DNA of 64,000 bases from Grimontia celer (GCF_900055185.1 NZ_FIZX01000002.1:1781125-1845124); one strand, 5' to 3'; shown: positions 8,553 through 17,973, counted from the stretch's first letter. Notes: generated by a model from the letters alone, not told the origin. Made by a program: numbers and translations.

Positions 8553-9206
8553 ATGACTTATTCAATATTGGCACGAGATCCAGAAACTGGCTCGATAGGT
8601 GCTGCAGCCGCCACGGGCGCGCTGTGCGTAGGCGGTTGGGTGATCAGGGGTGATCTACGCGCGGGGATGTCCGCATCTCAGGGCGCAAAACCCAATACAC
8701 TCTGGGGCGAAGATGTACTGTCCCAAATGGCTGCGGGTTCGACGGCTTCATCTGCGGTGAATGCAGTGACCAGCGTGGATTCAGGTGCCGCGTACCGGCA
8801 ACTTGCTGCGTTAGATCTTCATGGAAATGGGGCCGTTCATACTGGCAGTGAAAATGGATTAGCCCATGGCAGTTTGGTAGAAAACAACGTTGTCGTGTGT
8901 GGCAATCTACTGTCAGACACTAAAGTGCTCGACGCCATGATGCTGGCTTTCAAAAATAGCCAGCTTGGTTTTGAAGAGAGATTGCTTGCTGCTCTTTTTG
9001 CTGCAGAGCGATCAGGTGGCGATTATCGCGGCCTGATGTCGGCAGCTCTTCTCATTTACAAACCAGATTCACCACCCACCACTCTGCGTATTGATTACCA
9101 CGATTCACCGTTACTCGCTCTACGAACCTTGTATGAAAAACACTGTGATCCCGACTATCAGGCATGGAGGGCAACCTTGCCAACATTAGAACAACCGGAG
9201 CGTTAA
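8553..9206 (+). CDS. DUF1028 family protein (Ntn-hydrolase-like)
   Basis: A 217-residue protein that matches DUF1028 from end to end: TYSILARDPETGSIGAAAAT at the start, MSASQGAKPNTLWGEDVL, and the C-terminal FAAERSGGDYRGLMSAALLI. Members are predicted Ntn-type hydrolases in which the residue after Met, here Thr2, would become the N-terminal nucleophile after Met removal. The function is not established. It is the first gene of a rightward pair with the amidohydrolase, three bases upstream of it, and divergent from the ABC importer, which suggests hydrolysis of an imported peptide-like or ureido compound. AGGAGCGAGACCT precedes the ATG. Confidence 0.85.
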   Translation: MTYSILARDPETGSIGAAAATGALCVGGWVIRGDLRAGMSASQGAKPNTLWGEDVLSQMAAGSTASSAVNAVTSVDSGAAYRQLAALDLHGNGAVHTGSENGLAHGSLVENNVVVCGNLLSDTKVLDAMMLAFKNSQLGFEERLLAALFAAERSGGDYRGLMSAALLIYKPDSPPTTLRIDYHDSPLLALRTLYEKHCDPDYQAWRATLPTLEQPER

Positions 9207-9209
9207 ACG

Positions 9210-10433
9210 ATGAACCACCTTTTAGGCCAAAGGGCCCAGGAATATTTGAAACAACTTGCCGATTGTTCTGCATCAGAAATCGGCGTCACCCGTTTTCCAT
9301 TTACACCGGAACATAAACGCGCCAATGCCTTGCTGACAGCTTGGATGCAAGAAGCTGGTCTCAGTGTTCACATGGACGAAGCAGGGACATTGGTCGGCCG
9401 CTATGATGCAGGAAATAACGCACCCACCCTTTTAATGGGTAGCCATCAGGATAGCGTCAAACAAGGCGGTGCCTATGATGGGATCATGGGGATAGTGCTG
9501 CCTATCGTTGCCTTAGATTACTTGAATCGTCAGGGAAGAAAACTGCCCTATTCTGTCGAAGTCCTTGCTTTTGCTGATGAAGAAGGTGTGCGCTTCCCTA
9601 CCGCGCTTGTTGGTCCACGCGCGTTAGCAGGAACCATAGACGAAAGCGTCGTTGATAGAAAAGATAAAGGGGGCACCTCCCTTCGAACAGCATTGTCGGA
9701 TTTCGGGCTTGAACCAGACAAGATTAGTCAGCTAAAACGCAATCCCGACAATATCCTCGGGTTTATCGAAACCCATATAGAACAGGGGCCAGTGCTTGAA
9801 CACGAAGGGCTTCCTTTAGGTGTCGTTTCAGCCATATGCGGCATTGAGAGGCACCATTTGACCTTCACTGGTCAGGCTGCGCACGCAGGGACTGTGCCCA
9901 TGCATCTTCGTAAAGATGCATTAACAGCAGCCGCTGCAATCACAATCGAGGCTGAAAAACTTGCGATAAAACTTCCTGATTTACTCGCGACAGTCGGCCA
10001 ACTGGACGTTACACCAAATGTTCCAAACGCCGTGCCCGGACGTGTTTCTATGGTCATTGAGCTTCGCTCACCGGTAGATGAAGTTCGGGAAAAAGCCGGG
10101 AAAATGCTTCAGGCGTTTGCCAAAGAAACTGCCCAATTGAGGGAGCTTGGTTGCGAAATCACCCGTACTTACAGCCAGCAGGCGACTGAGTGTGACGATT
10201 CGCTGCAACTGGCGTTAGCTCGTGCCATCGTTTCCACCAATAACCGGGTTCACCACTTACCTTCAGGTGCCACGCATGATGCTTCGGCGATGGCTGATCT
10301 CACACGCGTTGCAATGCTATTCGTTCGCTGTAAGAAAGGTATTAGCCACAATCCAGCCGAATATGCCAGTGACCAAGATATGGGTTTGGCGATCGATGCC
10401 TTAATTGCGTTACTGAGCGATTTACAGTGTTAA
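9210..10433 (+). CDS. M20-family amidohydrolase (carbamoylase/allantoate amidohydrolase type)
   Basis: A 407-residue metallohydrolase. The two-metal ligands are visible: GSHQDSV (His79), GAYDG (Asp90), FADEEGVRF (Glu124/Glu125), THIEQGP (His189) and GISHNPAEY near residue 383. This set is typical of the AmaB/HyuC/AllC branch, which cleaves N-carbamoyl amino acids, allantoate or related ureides; a dimerisation domain sits between about 205 and 330. It works in the cytoplasm downstream of the divergent importer and is co-transcribed with the DUF1028 gene. Its last four bases overlap the end of the facing LysR gene. The exact substrate cannot be read from the sequence. Confidence 0.88.
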   Translation: MNHLLGQRAQEYLKQLADCSASEIGVTRFPFTPEHKRANALLTAWMQEAGLSVHMDEAGTLVGRYDAGNNAPTLLMGSHQDSVKQGGAYDGIMGIVLPIVALDYLNRQGRKLPYSVEVLAFADEEGVRFPTALVGPRALAGTIDESVVDRKDKGGTSLRTALSDFGLEPDKISQLKRNPDNILGFIETHIEQGPVLEHEGLPLGVVSAICGIERHHLTFTGQAAHAGTVPMHLRKDALTAAAAITIEAEKLAIKLPDLLATVGQLDVTPNVPNAVPGRVSMVIELRSPVDEVREKAGKMLQAFAKETAQLRELGCEITRTYSQQATECDDSLQLALARAIVSTNNRVHHLPSGATHDASAMADLTRVAMLFVRCKKGISHNPAEYASDQDMGLAIDALIALLSDLQC

Positions 10434-11317
10434 CTCTTTAAATCAGAGAGTTGTTCAATGACACAATCAATGAATAATCGCGTCTTTTGCGGCAGGTAAT
10501 CTCTGGCTGTGTAGACCGCAAAGATCGAGAATCCTTTTACCGGGTCATCCGGAAGCAATTCCACTACGCTTCCGGACATCAGGTCGTCTTGATATAACCA
10601 TCTCGGGCCCCAATGGACCCCAGCTCCACCAATCACTAGAGGACGGATCGCCCTTAAACTGTTCGCCGCCACATTGCTGTGAATGCCCTGATGAGAGAAT
10701 ACACTGCCATCGTCGAACGCAATGTCTACCCGTGCCTGAGAGAGGGAATACAGCACAAATTGATGGGATGACAGATCCTCGATTTTATCGGGCTTCCCAA
10801 AGCGTGAGAGATAATCTGGGCTCGCCACCAATACACGTGGAATGTCTCCAACATGACGGGCATAGAGAGATGAATCTGCAAGCGGACCAAACCGAAAGGC
10901 AACATCGAGGTTTTTCTCCAGCAGGTTCTCCACATCACTGCCGAGCAACAGCTCTATAGATAGATCAGGCGCCTGGGTTTGGATGTGCTGGATAGCTGGA
11001 ACCAGAAAGCGCTCACCAAAGTCCACCGTCGCACTCACCCGCAATTTTCCGCGTACAGAAGAAGAGCCACCGGTTATCTCTTCCTCAAGCGCAGATTGTT
11101 CACTGATCAGTTTACGAAGCCCTTTGTAGTACTCCTTTCCCAGATCTGTTGGCAAAGAGCGCGTGGTCGAGCGTTGAAGCAACTTAACCTGAAGCCTCGC
11201 TTCCAGCGCCGCCACTTTTCGACTAAGTGAGGACGCTTCTACATTCAAATGAACAGCAGCTTTTTTAAAACTGCCCGACTCAACCACCTGAAGAAAAGCC
11301 TGTTCTGGAGTCAGCAT
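10430..11317 (-). CDS. LysR-family transcriptional regulator
   Basis: A 295-residue regulator. The N-terminal helix-turn-helix reads FLQVVESGSFKKAAVHLNVE followed by SSLSRKVAALEARLQVKLLQ, and residues about 90-290 form the ligand domain. I place the start at ATG 11317 (MLTPEQAF), the usual distance before the HTH; an in-frame GTG at 11377 would add a 20-residue extension not typical of the family. It ends by a 4-base tail-to-tail overlap with the M20 hydrolase and is divergent from the metallo-beta-lactamase-fold gene, which is its likeliest target by the usual LysR arrangement. Confidence 0.88.
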   Translation of the reverse strand: MLTPEQAFLQVVESGSFKKAAVHLNVEASSLSRKVAALEARLQVKLLQRSTTRSLPTDLGKEYYKGLRKLISEQSALEEEITGGSSSVRGKLRVSATVDFGERFLVPAIQHIQTQAPDLSIELLLGSDVENLLEKNLDVAFRFGPLADSSLYARHVGDIPRVLVASPDYLSRFGKPDKIEDLSSHQFVLYSLSQARVDIAFDDGSVFSHQGIHSNVAANSLRAIRPLVIGGAGVHWGPRWLYQDDLMSGSVVELLPDDPVKGFSIFAVYTARDYLPQKTRLFIDCVIEQLSDLKS

Positions 11318-11421
11318 ACTTATTGCATTTTTAACAATCCATAAATGCAAATTAGCACCTTCTTTTCTCACTGTCACAGCTGTTAGCGTTGCTTTATATA
11401 AGGAAAGACAGGAGTAACAAG

Positions 11422-12315
11422 ATGAGAAAGCTAAGAATATTCATCGGGTTGTTTATTGCATATTTTGCATTTATCAGCACAACACAAGCAGAAGAAAGTG
11501 GCGTGGTGAAAATTGCGGATAACATTTATACCTTTTCACAAAGCGGTGAATACATTTCGATGTTTGCAGTCACAGACGATGGTGTGATCGTGTTTGAAAC
11601 CGTTAATACGCCCCACGCGAAAGCCATGGTCGAAGCCATAAAATCCGTGACGGACAAACCGATTATCTGGGCGCTTCAAACCCACAATCATTGGGATCAC
11701 TCCAGTGGCGGTCAGGTGTTCCTTAACGAAGGCACCAAAATCCTCGCCCATGAAGATGCCGCAGCCTGGATCAAAGCCAACCCGTATCCAGACATGGTGA
11801 ACCCAACCGACACCTGGTCTGGCGCACGCAAAGACCTCATCTTTGGGGATATGAAAGTCGAGCTACATTTTCTGGGATTGAACCACGGTACTGGCATGAC
11901 GGTTTTCGTTCTGCCGCAACAACGCATTGCCTACATTGCCGATTTGGTCACGCCAAACCGTGTTGTGTTCGCCGTGGTGCCGGATTTCAATCCCCGCGAA
12001 TGGGAACGATCGCTGGGTGAGATATTAGAGCTGGATTTTGACCGGGCAGTGTTTTCTCACAATGAAGCGGAAAATCCACTGCAAGGCGGTGGTAAAGCAG
12101 AAATACAATCCCAGCTCGAATTCATTCAGGATTTACGGGCAGGTTTCTATGCTGAGCTTCAAAAAGGCACTAACCCCATGCAAATTCCTAAAGTACTCAA
12201 ACTGCCAAAATATGAAAACTGGGTAGGTTATGACCAATGGCTGGAAATGAACGTTTGGCGGATTTTGTCCGACGAATTTATGGGGCCTTATCCATGGTAC
12301 GAAGTGAAGAACTGA
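11422..12315 (+). CDS. Exported metallo-beta-lactamase-fold hydrolase
   Basis: A 297-residue protein with a signal peptide (residues 1-23, cleavage after TTQA). The metal site is the classic THNHWDHSSGG (His88, His90, Asp92, His93), followed by LNHGTGM, AYIADL and VFSHNE, which supply the remaining ligands. The family includes periplasmic lactonase- and quinohemoprotein-associated hydrolases; the substrate is unknown. It lacks the substrate-loop features that would identify a true beta-lactamase. The ATG at 11422 has AGGAG eight bases upstream. Divergent from the LysR gene and followed by a strong terminator. Confidence 0.85.
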   Translation: MRKLRIFIGLFIAYFAFISTTQAEESGVVKIADNIYTFSQSGEYISMFAVTDDGVIVFETVNTPHAKAMVEAIKSVTDKPIIWALQTHNHWDHSSGGQVFLNEGTKILAHEDAAAWIKANPYPDMVNPTDTWSGARKDLIFGDMKVELHFLGLNHGTGMTVFVLPQQRIAYIADLVTPNRVVFAVVPDFNPREWERSLGEILELDFDRAVFSHNEAENPLQGGGKAEIQSQLEFIQDLRAGFYAELQKGTNPMQIPKVLKLPKYENWVGYDQWLEMNVWRILSDEFMGPYPWYEVKN

Positions 12316-12327
12316 GCAGTTAACACA

Positions 12328-12353
12328 AAAGGCCGGAGTCATCTCCGGCCTTT
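12328..12353. terminator. Bidirectional intrinsic terminator
   Basis: AAAGGCCGGAG-TCAT-CTCCGGCCTTT between two convergent genes, with A and T flanks that serve both strands. Confidence 0.85.
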
Positions 12354-12365
12354 CTGGTGGTGTCG

Positions 12366-12902
12366 TTAGAAGCGGGATCCCGGTTGTTTCAGGAACTCAA
12401 TTTCCTCTGACGTACTTTCGCGCCCCAAAATCTCATTTCGGTGCGGATAACGCCCAAAACGATCGATAATTTCTTTGTGTCGGACTTCAAACTCATAATT
12501 GTTTTCAAGCCCCGGCTGATTAAACAAACTCAGTGCCTCCTCGTGCACAATCTTAGATTCACTGTGCATATAAGGCATATAAAGAAAGCTACGCTGAATC
12601 GGCGGCAATTCACGGTCAATACCTAAAGAAACCGCTTCCTGCGCCAGCGCTAAAGCAAGAGGATCTTGCGCAAAAGCACGTGGTGTATCCCGGAAAATGT
12701 TACGGGAAAACTGGTCGAGTACGATAATTTCCGCCAGACGCCCTTCTGGCTCTTCACGCCAGTTGAAACACTCGGATACAGATGCCTGCTCCAGCACCTC
12801 ACCAAAGCGCGACTTGATGGTTCGGTCCAACTGCTCATCTTTGGCAAAACACTGCTTTAGTGTGAGCTCCTCAAACCAGAATGTCAGCACCTTTCTGTAC
12901 AT
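12366..12902 (-). CDS. DUF924 family protein
   Basis: A 178-residue protein with the DUF924 signature: LTFWFEE at the start, EGRLAEIIVLDQFSRNIFR in the middle, and YMPYMHSESKIVHEEAL. The fold is an all-helical TPR-like one and the function is unknown; it is widespread in proteobacteria. The ATG at 12902 follows GAGGGAGGGAGAAG, an excellent ribosome site, so I exclude the 38-codon upstream extension. A single-gene unit that converges on the metallo-beta-lactamase-fold gene. Confidence 0.85.
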   Translation of the reverse strand: MYRKVLTFWFEELTLKQCFAKDEQLDRTIKSRFGEVLEQASVSECFNWREEPEGRLAEIIVLDQFSRNIFRDTPRAFAQDPLALALAQEAVSLGIDRELPPIQRSFLYMPYMHSESKIVHEEALSLFNQPGLENNYEFEVRHKEIIDRFGRYPHRNEILGRESTSEEIEFLKQPGSRF

Positions 12903-13190
12903 CTTCTCCCTCCCTCTTTTTATAACTTCCGTTGTTACTAGCTTGATAGGGTATAGCGCACTTCGTTGAATATAACTGTCTCGCCACTCAGATAATTTGA
13001 TGTTTTGTCCAAACACTCACTTTAAATGCAAGTGTCCGGAATGAAAACGATTCTTCCAAGCCTCATAACGAGCCTCCTGAAAGTAGTGGAAAGCGTAAGC
13101 TTACCTATCCGGTCTATCGAATCGTGAGCAAAAAAAATCCCCACCAAATATAGGGTCTGTTTATCTCTGGTGATTTAATAAGGATATAAA

Positions 13191-14711
13191 ATGGAAGTTG
13201 TTACCAGCTGGGCATCCCGTGTGCTCGAGATCAGTGCCGCTTTATTCGTTTTCCTGATTGGATGCGGTGTATTAGCACTTATCTATGTCTACGTCCGCGA
13301 CATTACACAAACCAAGCAAGCCATTCGCAGAAACTATCCCGTGGTTGGCCGTTTCCGCTACTGGTTTGAACATATGGGCGAATTTTTCCGCCAGTACTTT
13401 TTCGCGCAAGACCGCGATGAACTGCCATTTAACCGGGCTCAGCGTAGTTGGGTTTACCGCGCGGCAAAGAACGTCGACAGTACCATTGCTTTCGGTTCAA
13501 CACGTCCGCTAAACCAGCCGGGGGATGTCATTTTTCTCAACTGTCCTTTCCCGACACTCTCTGAAGATGCTGTGCCCGCTAGCTCTGTCACCGTCGGTGA
13601 AGGCGTAGCGAAAACACCATTCATCACGTCGAGCTTTTTCAATATCTCCGGTATGAGCTTTGGTGCGTTAAGCGTACCCGCCGTGTTATCCCTCTCCAAA
13701 GGCGCAAAGAAGGCCGGTATTTGGATGAACACCGGAGAAGGTGGCCTCTCGCCGTATCACCTTCAAGGAGGCGCTGACATCATCTTCCAAATTGGTACCG
13801 CCAAATACGGTGTGCGTGATGAAGAAGGAAACTTGAGTGACGAGAAGCTCAAGCAGATTGCAGCCCACGAGCAGGTGCGGATGTTTGAGATCAAAATGAG
13901 CCAGGGTGCCAAACCGGGCAAAGGCGGCATACTCCCTGGCAACAAAGTGAATGCTGAAATTGCTGCAATTCGCGGTATACCGGAAGGTCAAGATTCCATC
14001 AGCCCGAATGGTCACACTGATATTCAAAGCATCGATGATTTGTTGGATATGATTGCGAGAGTTCGGGAAGTCACGGGCAAACCTGTCGGTTTCAAAATGG
14101 TGCTGGGTGCTTACGGTTGGCTGGATGGTTTGATGAAAGCCATACATGAACGTGGTATTGAGTCCGCACCGGATTTCATCACGCTCGATTCCGCCGATGG
14201 CGGTACCGGTGCAGCGCCGCAGTCACTGATGGATTTTATGGGTCTGCCTATCAAACGCAGCTTGCCTTTGCTGGTTGATGTGCTGGAAAGCTATGGCTTG
14301 AAACAACGGGTGAAAGTGATCGTTTCCGGCAAACTGGTTAACCCAGCGGAAGTCGCCTGGGCGATGTGTATCGGCGCAGATTTCGTAGTTTCAGCCCGAG
14401 GCTTTATGTTTTCACTGGGTTGTATTCAGGCACTTCAGTGCAATAAAAACACCTGTCCAACGGGCATCACCACACATGATCCCAAACTTCAAAAGGGCTT
14501 GGTGGTATCCGACAAAGCTGAGCGAGTCGCCCATTATGCGAAAAACATGATGTATGAAGTGGGTGTGATAGCCCACTCCTGTGGTGTCGCGGAGCCGCGC
14601 AGGTTACGCCGCTTCCATGCCCAGATGATCAACGACCATGGATTACCGCAATCGTTGGATGAACTGCACCCACCAGCAGAAGTGAAGCCTGAGTATCAAG
14701 CTAAGTTATAG
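13191..14711 (+). CDS. Membrane-anchored FMN-binding glutamate-synthase-like protein
   Basis: A 506-residue protein with an N-terminal transmembrane helix (about residues 12-35) and then a domain like the central FMN barrel of glutamate synthase: ISGMSFGALSVPAV, NTGEGGLSPYH, IKMSQGAKPGKGGILPG, SPNGHTDIQSIDDL, TLDSADGGTGAAP and ARGFMFSLGCIQALQCNKNTC. The last piece gives the C-x5-C-x4-C pattern that binds the 3Fe-4S cluster. There is no glutaminase domain, so it cannot be a complete GOGAT. Stand-alone members of this kind are common and uncharacterised. Single-gene unit; its substrate is unknown. Confidence 0.87.
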   Translation: MEVVTSWASRVLEISAALFVFLIGCGVLALIYVYVRDITQTKQAIRRNYPVVGRFRYWFEHMGEFFRQYFFAQDRDELPFNRAQRSWVYRAAKNVDSTIAFGSTRPLNQPGDVIFLNCPFPTLSEDAVPASSVTVGEGVAKTPFITSSFFNISGMSFGALSVPAVLSLSKGAKKAGIWMNTGEGGLSPYHLQGGADIIFQIGTAKYGVRDEEGNLSDEKLKQIAAHEQVRMFEIKMSQGAKPGKGGILPGNKVNAEIAAIRGIPEGQDSISPNGHTDIQSIDDLLDMIARVREVTGKPVGFKMVLGAYGWLDGLMKAIHERGIESAPDFITLDSADGGTGAAPQSLMDFMGLPIKRSLPLLVDVLESYGLKQRVKVIVSGKLVNPAEVAWAMCIGADFVVSARGFMFSLGCIQALQCNKNTCPTGITTHDPKLQKGLVVSDKAERVAHYAKNMMYEVGVIAHSCGVAEPRRLRRFHAQMINDHGLPQSLDELHPPAEVKPEYQAKL

Positions 14712-14782
14712 TGGAGCGTTTGGAGGGTGTCGCAGGAGATTGATGGTCCAGATACCGCAGAAATGACGTAGAAAGAAAGCTT

Positions 14783-14804
14783 AAGCCCGAATCCTGCCGG
14801 GCTT
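14783..14804. terminator. Terminator-like hairpin after the FMN protein gene
   Basis: AAGCCCG-aatcctgc-CGGGCTT between convergent genes. The U-run is poor on both strands, so efficiency is uncertain. Confidence 0.5.
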
Positions 14805-14840
14805 ACCACTGATTCCAGCTGTCAGTTGCTCAATGTCAGT

Positions 14841-15044
14841 TTACTGATGCTGCTTGAAGAAGCGTTCAGCGTTAGCAAACAGTTTTTCACACAGCTTCTT
14901 TTGCTTGTCATATTCTTCAGAACCCGCGGTCATTGCTTCCAGCACTGCTTTTTCTTTGTGGTATTCACTTACCATCTGTTCAAATCTGGCTTCATGGCCA
15001 TTTTTCCAAGCCTGTTTCTGAAGGTTTGCTCTTTTCTTTCTCAT
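14841..15044 (-). CDS. Small basic helical protein, unknown
   Basis: A 67-residue, highly charged protein that starts MRKKRANLQKQAWKNGHEA and continues with long Lys/Glu-rich helices, ending in FKQHQ. No membrane segment or signal is present. AAAAAAGGACCTAGCA precedes the ATG, a reasonable ribosome site. I do not recognise a named family. The charge pattern would suit a nucleic-acid or ribosome-binding helical hairpin, but that is a guess. Confidence 0.6.
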   Translation of the reverse strand: MRKKRANLQKQAWKNGHEARFEQMVSEYHKEKAVLEAMTAGSEEYDKQKKLCEKLFANAERFFKQHQ

Positions 15045-15409
15045 TGCTAGGTCCTTTTTTGAAACCCCCTGAAACTTGAATGTCTCAGTGTGGGATTTTC
15101 ACTTTGAACGACGGAAATTAGGCTCGCAGAGAGAAGCTACTAAATGGGCGATTAAGAAGAAGAATTCACTGAAGACGAAATGAATCGAATGGAGACTGAG
15201 AAAATACTTGGACTAAATGTTTCATTTATAGCTCTGACTCCAGAGCTCGCCAAACTATACAGGTTGCTGAGGGAATAGATAGGAATTTCTATGCCTAATT
15301 TATTTATATCCTGAATATCATAAGGTTAACGACCGCATACAGCAGTAAGGTTGACCCAGCCACCCAATTTACCCAGTACGACTTGCAGACAAGTGATGGG
15401 CGATGACCA
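15045..15409. other. Region without a clear intact gene, 365 bp
   Basis: Apart from the broken small reading frame at 15144-15278, I see no gene, RNA or repeat here. Confidence 0.5.
15144..15278 (+). pseudogene. Possible small gene with an in-frame TAA near its start
   Basis: Reading from ATG 15144 gives M-G-D, then TAA at 15153-15155, then an open frame of 40 codons to TAG at 15276. The later part begins EEEFTEDEMNRMETEKILG and reads like real protein. An internal ATG at 15180 would give a 32-residue product. GAGAGAAGC precedes the first ATG. This may be a broken small gene or a short peptide started internally; no family is recognised. Confidence 0.3.
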
Positions 15410-16300
15410 TCAAGATGGTGCATCGCCACCTGACATCTTCTGCGGGTTTCGTTGAGGTTTAAACATGATAAGCAAATTGCCAATCAGCATGATTAACGCG
15501 CCCACAAACAAAGAGACTTCGACACTTTCTCCATAGACCAGCGCACCCACCATACCAATCGCCGGTAATCTCAGGAAATCCAGAATGACCACCGTACTAA
15601 CCTCAGCGTATTGCATCGCTTTTGTCATACAGAAATGCGCGCTCAGGGCAGTTAGGCCTACGATCACCAACCAAAACCACTGCATCCCAACAGGTGCAGT
15701 CCAGTTGTTCAGCGCAAACATAAACCCTATTGGTAGCTGAATAAGACACATATAAAACAGGATAGTCAGCGGACTTTCAGTGTTTGAAAGTGACTTGGTA
15801 GAAGCATGTGAGATGGCATAACAAAAAGCGGCTGCCAGCACGATCAGTGAATACCAATTAAAGACCTCAACACCGGGTTTCAATATGACTAACACACCAG
15901 CCAGCCCCAATCCAATGGCGGCGAGTTTTCGAGCAGTAATGGATTCACCTAAAAACAACCACGCAATCATGGCTGTCCAAAGTGGAACGGTAAACTCCAG
16001 TGCAAAAACTTCCGCAAGGGGCAGGACAGTAATTCCCAGTAACCATCCGTATTGCCCGGCAAAGTGAAACGTATTTCGCAGGCCATGTAAGCCGATCCGC
16101 GTGGTGAGAAAACCGCGGTTGTTTTGGGTGATCAATAGAATAGAGCAAATAACCAGCAGGCCAAGCACACTCCTGAACAGCATGACTTGTGAAGTATGAA
16201 TTTCTCCGCTGAGTTCTCTTGCTCCAACCGCCATTAAACAAAAAGATAAGAGCGTCCCAGACATCCATAAAATTGCTTTAACGATAACGGTAAACTCCAC
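15410..16300 (-). CDS. DMT-superfamily transporter (EamA domains)
   Basis: A 296-residue inner-membrane protein with about ten helices arranged as two EamA repeats (about residues 5-138 and 150-285). The repeat ends VPLWTAMIAWLFLGESITA and the second-repeat end FLRLPAIGMVGALVYGESV are typical of drug/metabolite exporters such as RhtA or YedA relatives. It probably exports an amino acid or metabolite. It is a single-gene unit; nothing nearby shows the substrate. Confidence 0.85.
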   Translation of the reverse strand: MEFTVIVKAILWMSGTLLSFCLMAVGARELSGEIHTSQVMLFRSVLGLLVICSILLITQNNRGFLTTRIGLHGLRNTFHFAGQYGWLLGITVLPLAEVFALEFTVPLWTAMIAWLFLGESITARKLAAIGLGLAGVLVILKPGVEVFNWYSLIVLAAAFCYAISHASTKSLSNTESPLTILFYMCLIQLPIGFMFALNNWTAPVGMQWFWLVIVGLTALSAHFCMTKAMQYAEVSTVVILDFLRLPAIGMVGALVYGESVEVSLFVGALIMLIGNLLIMFKPQRNPQKMSGGDAPS

Positions 16301-16502
16301 GTGCTGACTGATAGGTTAGATAGGAGGCCTTATTGCGGCGTGTGGTATAGAGAACGGCTGTCTCTGTGGCGCTCAACTATAACAATATGTTTTATTGAGA
16401 TTTAGCGAATGCCTGAGTTTTGTGAGCGACCATTCCATTCGCAAAGAAACCGTTCGAATTAGCGGGTGTTTGCATCCCGCCAACTCGAACATTGAGGGCG
16501 AG

Positions 16503-17960
16503 CTATTTCGTGTCGGACCTTAATACCAGTTCAACCCGGCGATTTTGCTTCTGGCCATCTTCATTCAGGTTATTGGCAACGGGCGCATACTCACCTACCC
16601 CTTTCGCTACCAGCTGTCTTTTGGGGATTTGATATTCGCTGGTCAGCGCTTTCACCACAGACTTTGCCCGCTTATCCGCAAGCTTTTGGTTGTAGGATTC
16701 GCTGCCTTTGTCATCGGTATGGCCCACCACATAAAATTTCCAGTCTGGATGTGCTTTCAAATAGGTCGCCAGAGTATTAATCACCGCTTTCGACTCTGGT
16801 AACATCTGATCGCTGTCGAACTTAAACAGCAAGCCATCCAACGCCACATGCCCCGTCTGTGCAATCTTGTCTGTTAATCCTTCGAGGTCGATAACTAAAC
16901 GGTCATCTTTAAGCTCAGTTTCTTCGATAACGCGCAACTCTCCCCAAAGACCACCGGAAAAACCGATCACGTAGACCATTGCATAAACATTGCCTTCTGG
17001 ACGGTCAAGCTTGTATAGGCCATAAAATTGGTCTTTTTCATTACCGATATGAACAAGCGTGTTCAATCCCTCATGAAGCTTGTCTTCATCACCGCATTCC
17101 TTTCCCTCACAACGAAACTGAGGAACAAAACCCAGTTTACTCAACGCTGATTGGTAGTTGGCAAACGCTTCGTATTCTGAATATTGCCTTGGCAGTTTGT
17201 ACCCAATATCTGTGATTTTTCCATCTAAGGCCACAATCTGGTGCTCTCGCTTTTCTGTGACTGCCGTTAGCACTTTAGTTCTCCCGAATCCAAGCTGGGT
17301 ATACTCGACGATCCGGGCACCTGGCAGTCTCTGCACCATTGGATGATCTTTGCTACCTTGTCTGTCTTTACCGGATTTATCCTCAAAGGTCAGCACTTCC
17401 ACGGGCGCACTCAAATAAGCTGCATCGACGCTAATCAGGTCAAGAGGCTCCTCAACGTCTTCGATAACATCAACCTGTAATCCTGTTCTATTGTTGGTCT
17501 TTACCGAGTAAAGAGATAGATAAATCGGTTTAGTTTCGTGACTCAATTTAGCCACTAGAAGAGCCGCTTTACCGGATAATATGTTGCTGCTAGGTTCAAG
17601 TAGGTTCTTCAAGCCCTTCACCCTACCACACGCCTTTTCCTCGCATTCAAATAGAACTTCCCCTCCCAATGCTACGATTTGAGCTTTGTAATTGTTAACT
17701 AGGTGAAAGGGTTCGAAGCCAGCAGGAAGCTCATAGCCTAAACGAGTCAGTCTACCCCCTTGTTTCTGCACTATTGGGGCTCCACCATCTATTCCCATCA
17801 CTAAAGGAAACTTGGTGTAATGTTGAACTGTTCTTTCTTTAAGTTCACTTTCCGGCGGCGCACTAAACAGCTCTCCAGCCGATGCAGTGGTTACCAGCAA
17901 TGTCGTAAGCGCTAAACCTAATACGAATTCTATTTTTACTTTCCCTAGCCACAACTTCAT
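16503..17960 (-). CDS. OmpA-family envelope protein with tandem DUF4892-like repeats
   Basis: A 485-residue exported protein (signal about 1-28, cleavage after TASA). Two similar units follow: about 50-170 and about 215-345. Each carries IVALGGEVLFECEEKACG or QIVALDGKITDIGYKLP type elements and a C-x4-CG pair, and I compare them to DUF4892. The C-terminal domain (about 365-483) is a peptidoglycan-binding OmpA domain with LLFKFDSDQMLPES, VVGHTDDKGSESYNQKLADKRA and QNRRVELVL. It should sit in the periplasm or outer membrane and bind the wall. Last gene of a four-gene operon; AGAGGGATAAGCA precedes the ATG. Confidence 0.82.
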   Translation of the reverse strand: MKLWLGKVKIEFVLGLALTTLLVTTASAGELFSAPPESELKERTVQHYTKFPLVMGIDGGAPIVQKQGGRLTRLGYELPAGFEPFHLVNNYKAQIVALGGEVLFECEEKACGRVKGLKNLLEPSSNILSGKAALLVAKLSHETKPIYLSLYSVKTNNRTGLQVDVIEDVEEPLDLISVDAAYLSAPVEVLTFEDKSGKDRQGSKDHPMVQRLPGARIVEYTQLGFGRTKVLTAVTEKREHQIVALDGKITDIGYKLPRQYSEYEAFANYQSALSKLGFVPQFRCEGKECGDEDKLHEGLNTLVHIGNEKDQFYGLYKLDRPEGNVYAMVYVIGFSGGLWGELRVIEETELKDDRLVIDLEGLTDKIAQTGHVALDGLLFKFDSDQMLPESKAVINTLATYLKAHPDWKFYVVGHTDDKGSESYNQKLADKRAKSVVKALTSEYQIPKRQLVAKGVGEYAPVANNLNEDGQKQNRRVELVLRSDTK

Positions 17961-17973
17961 TGCTTATCCCTCT

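Noticed and set aside
11422..12315. Beta-lactamase (antibiotic resistance) call
   Set aside because: Only the general metallo-hydrolase fold motifs are present; nothing in it marks a true beta-lactamase.
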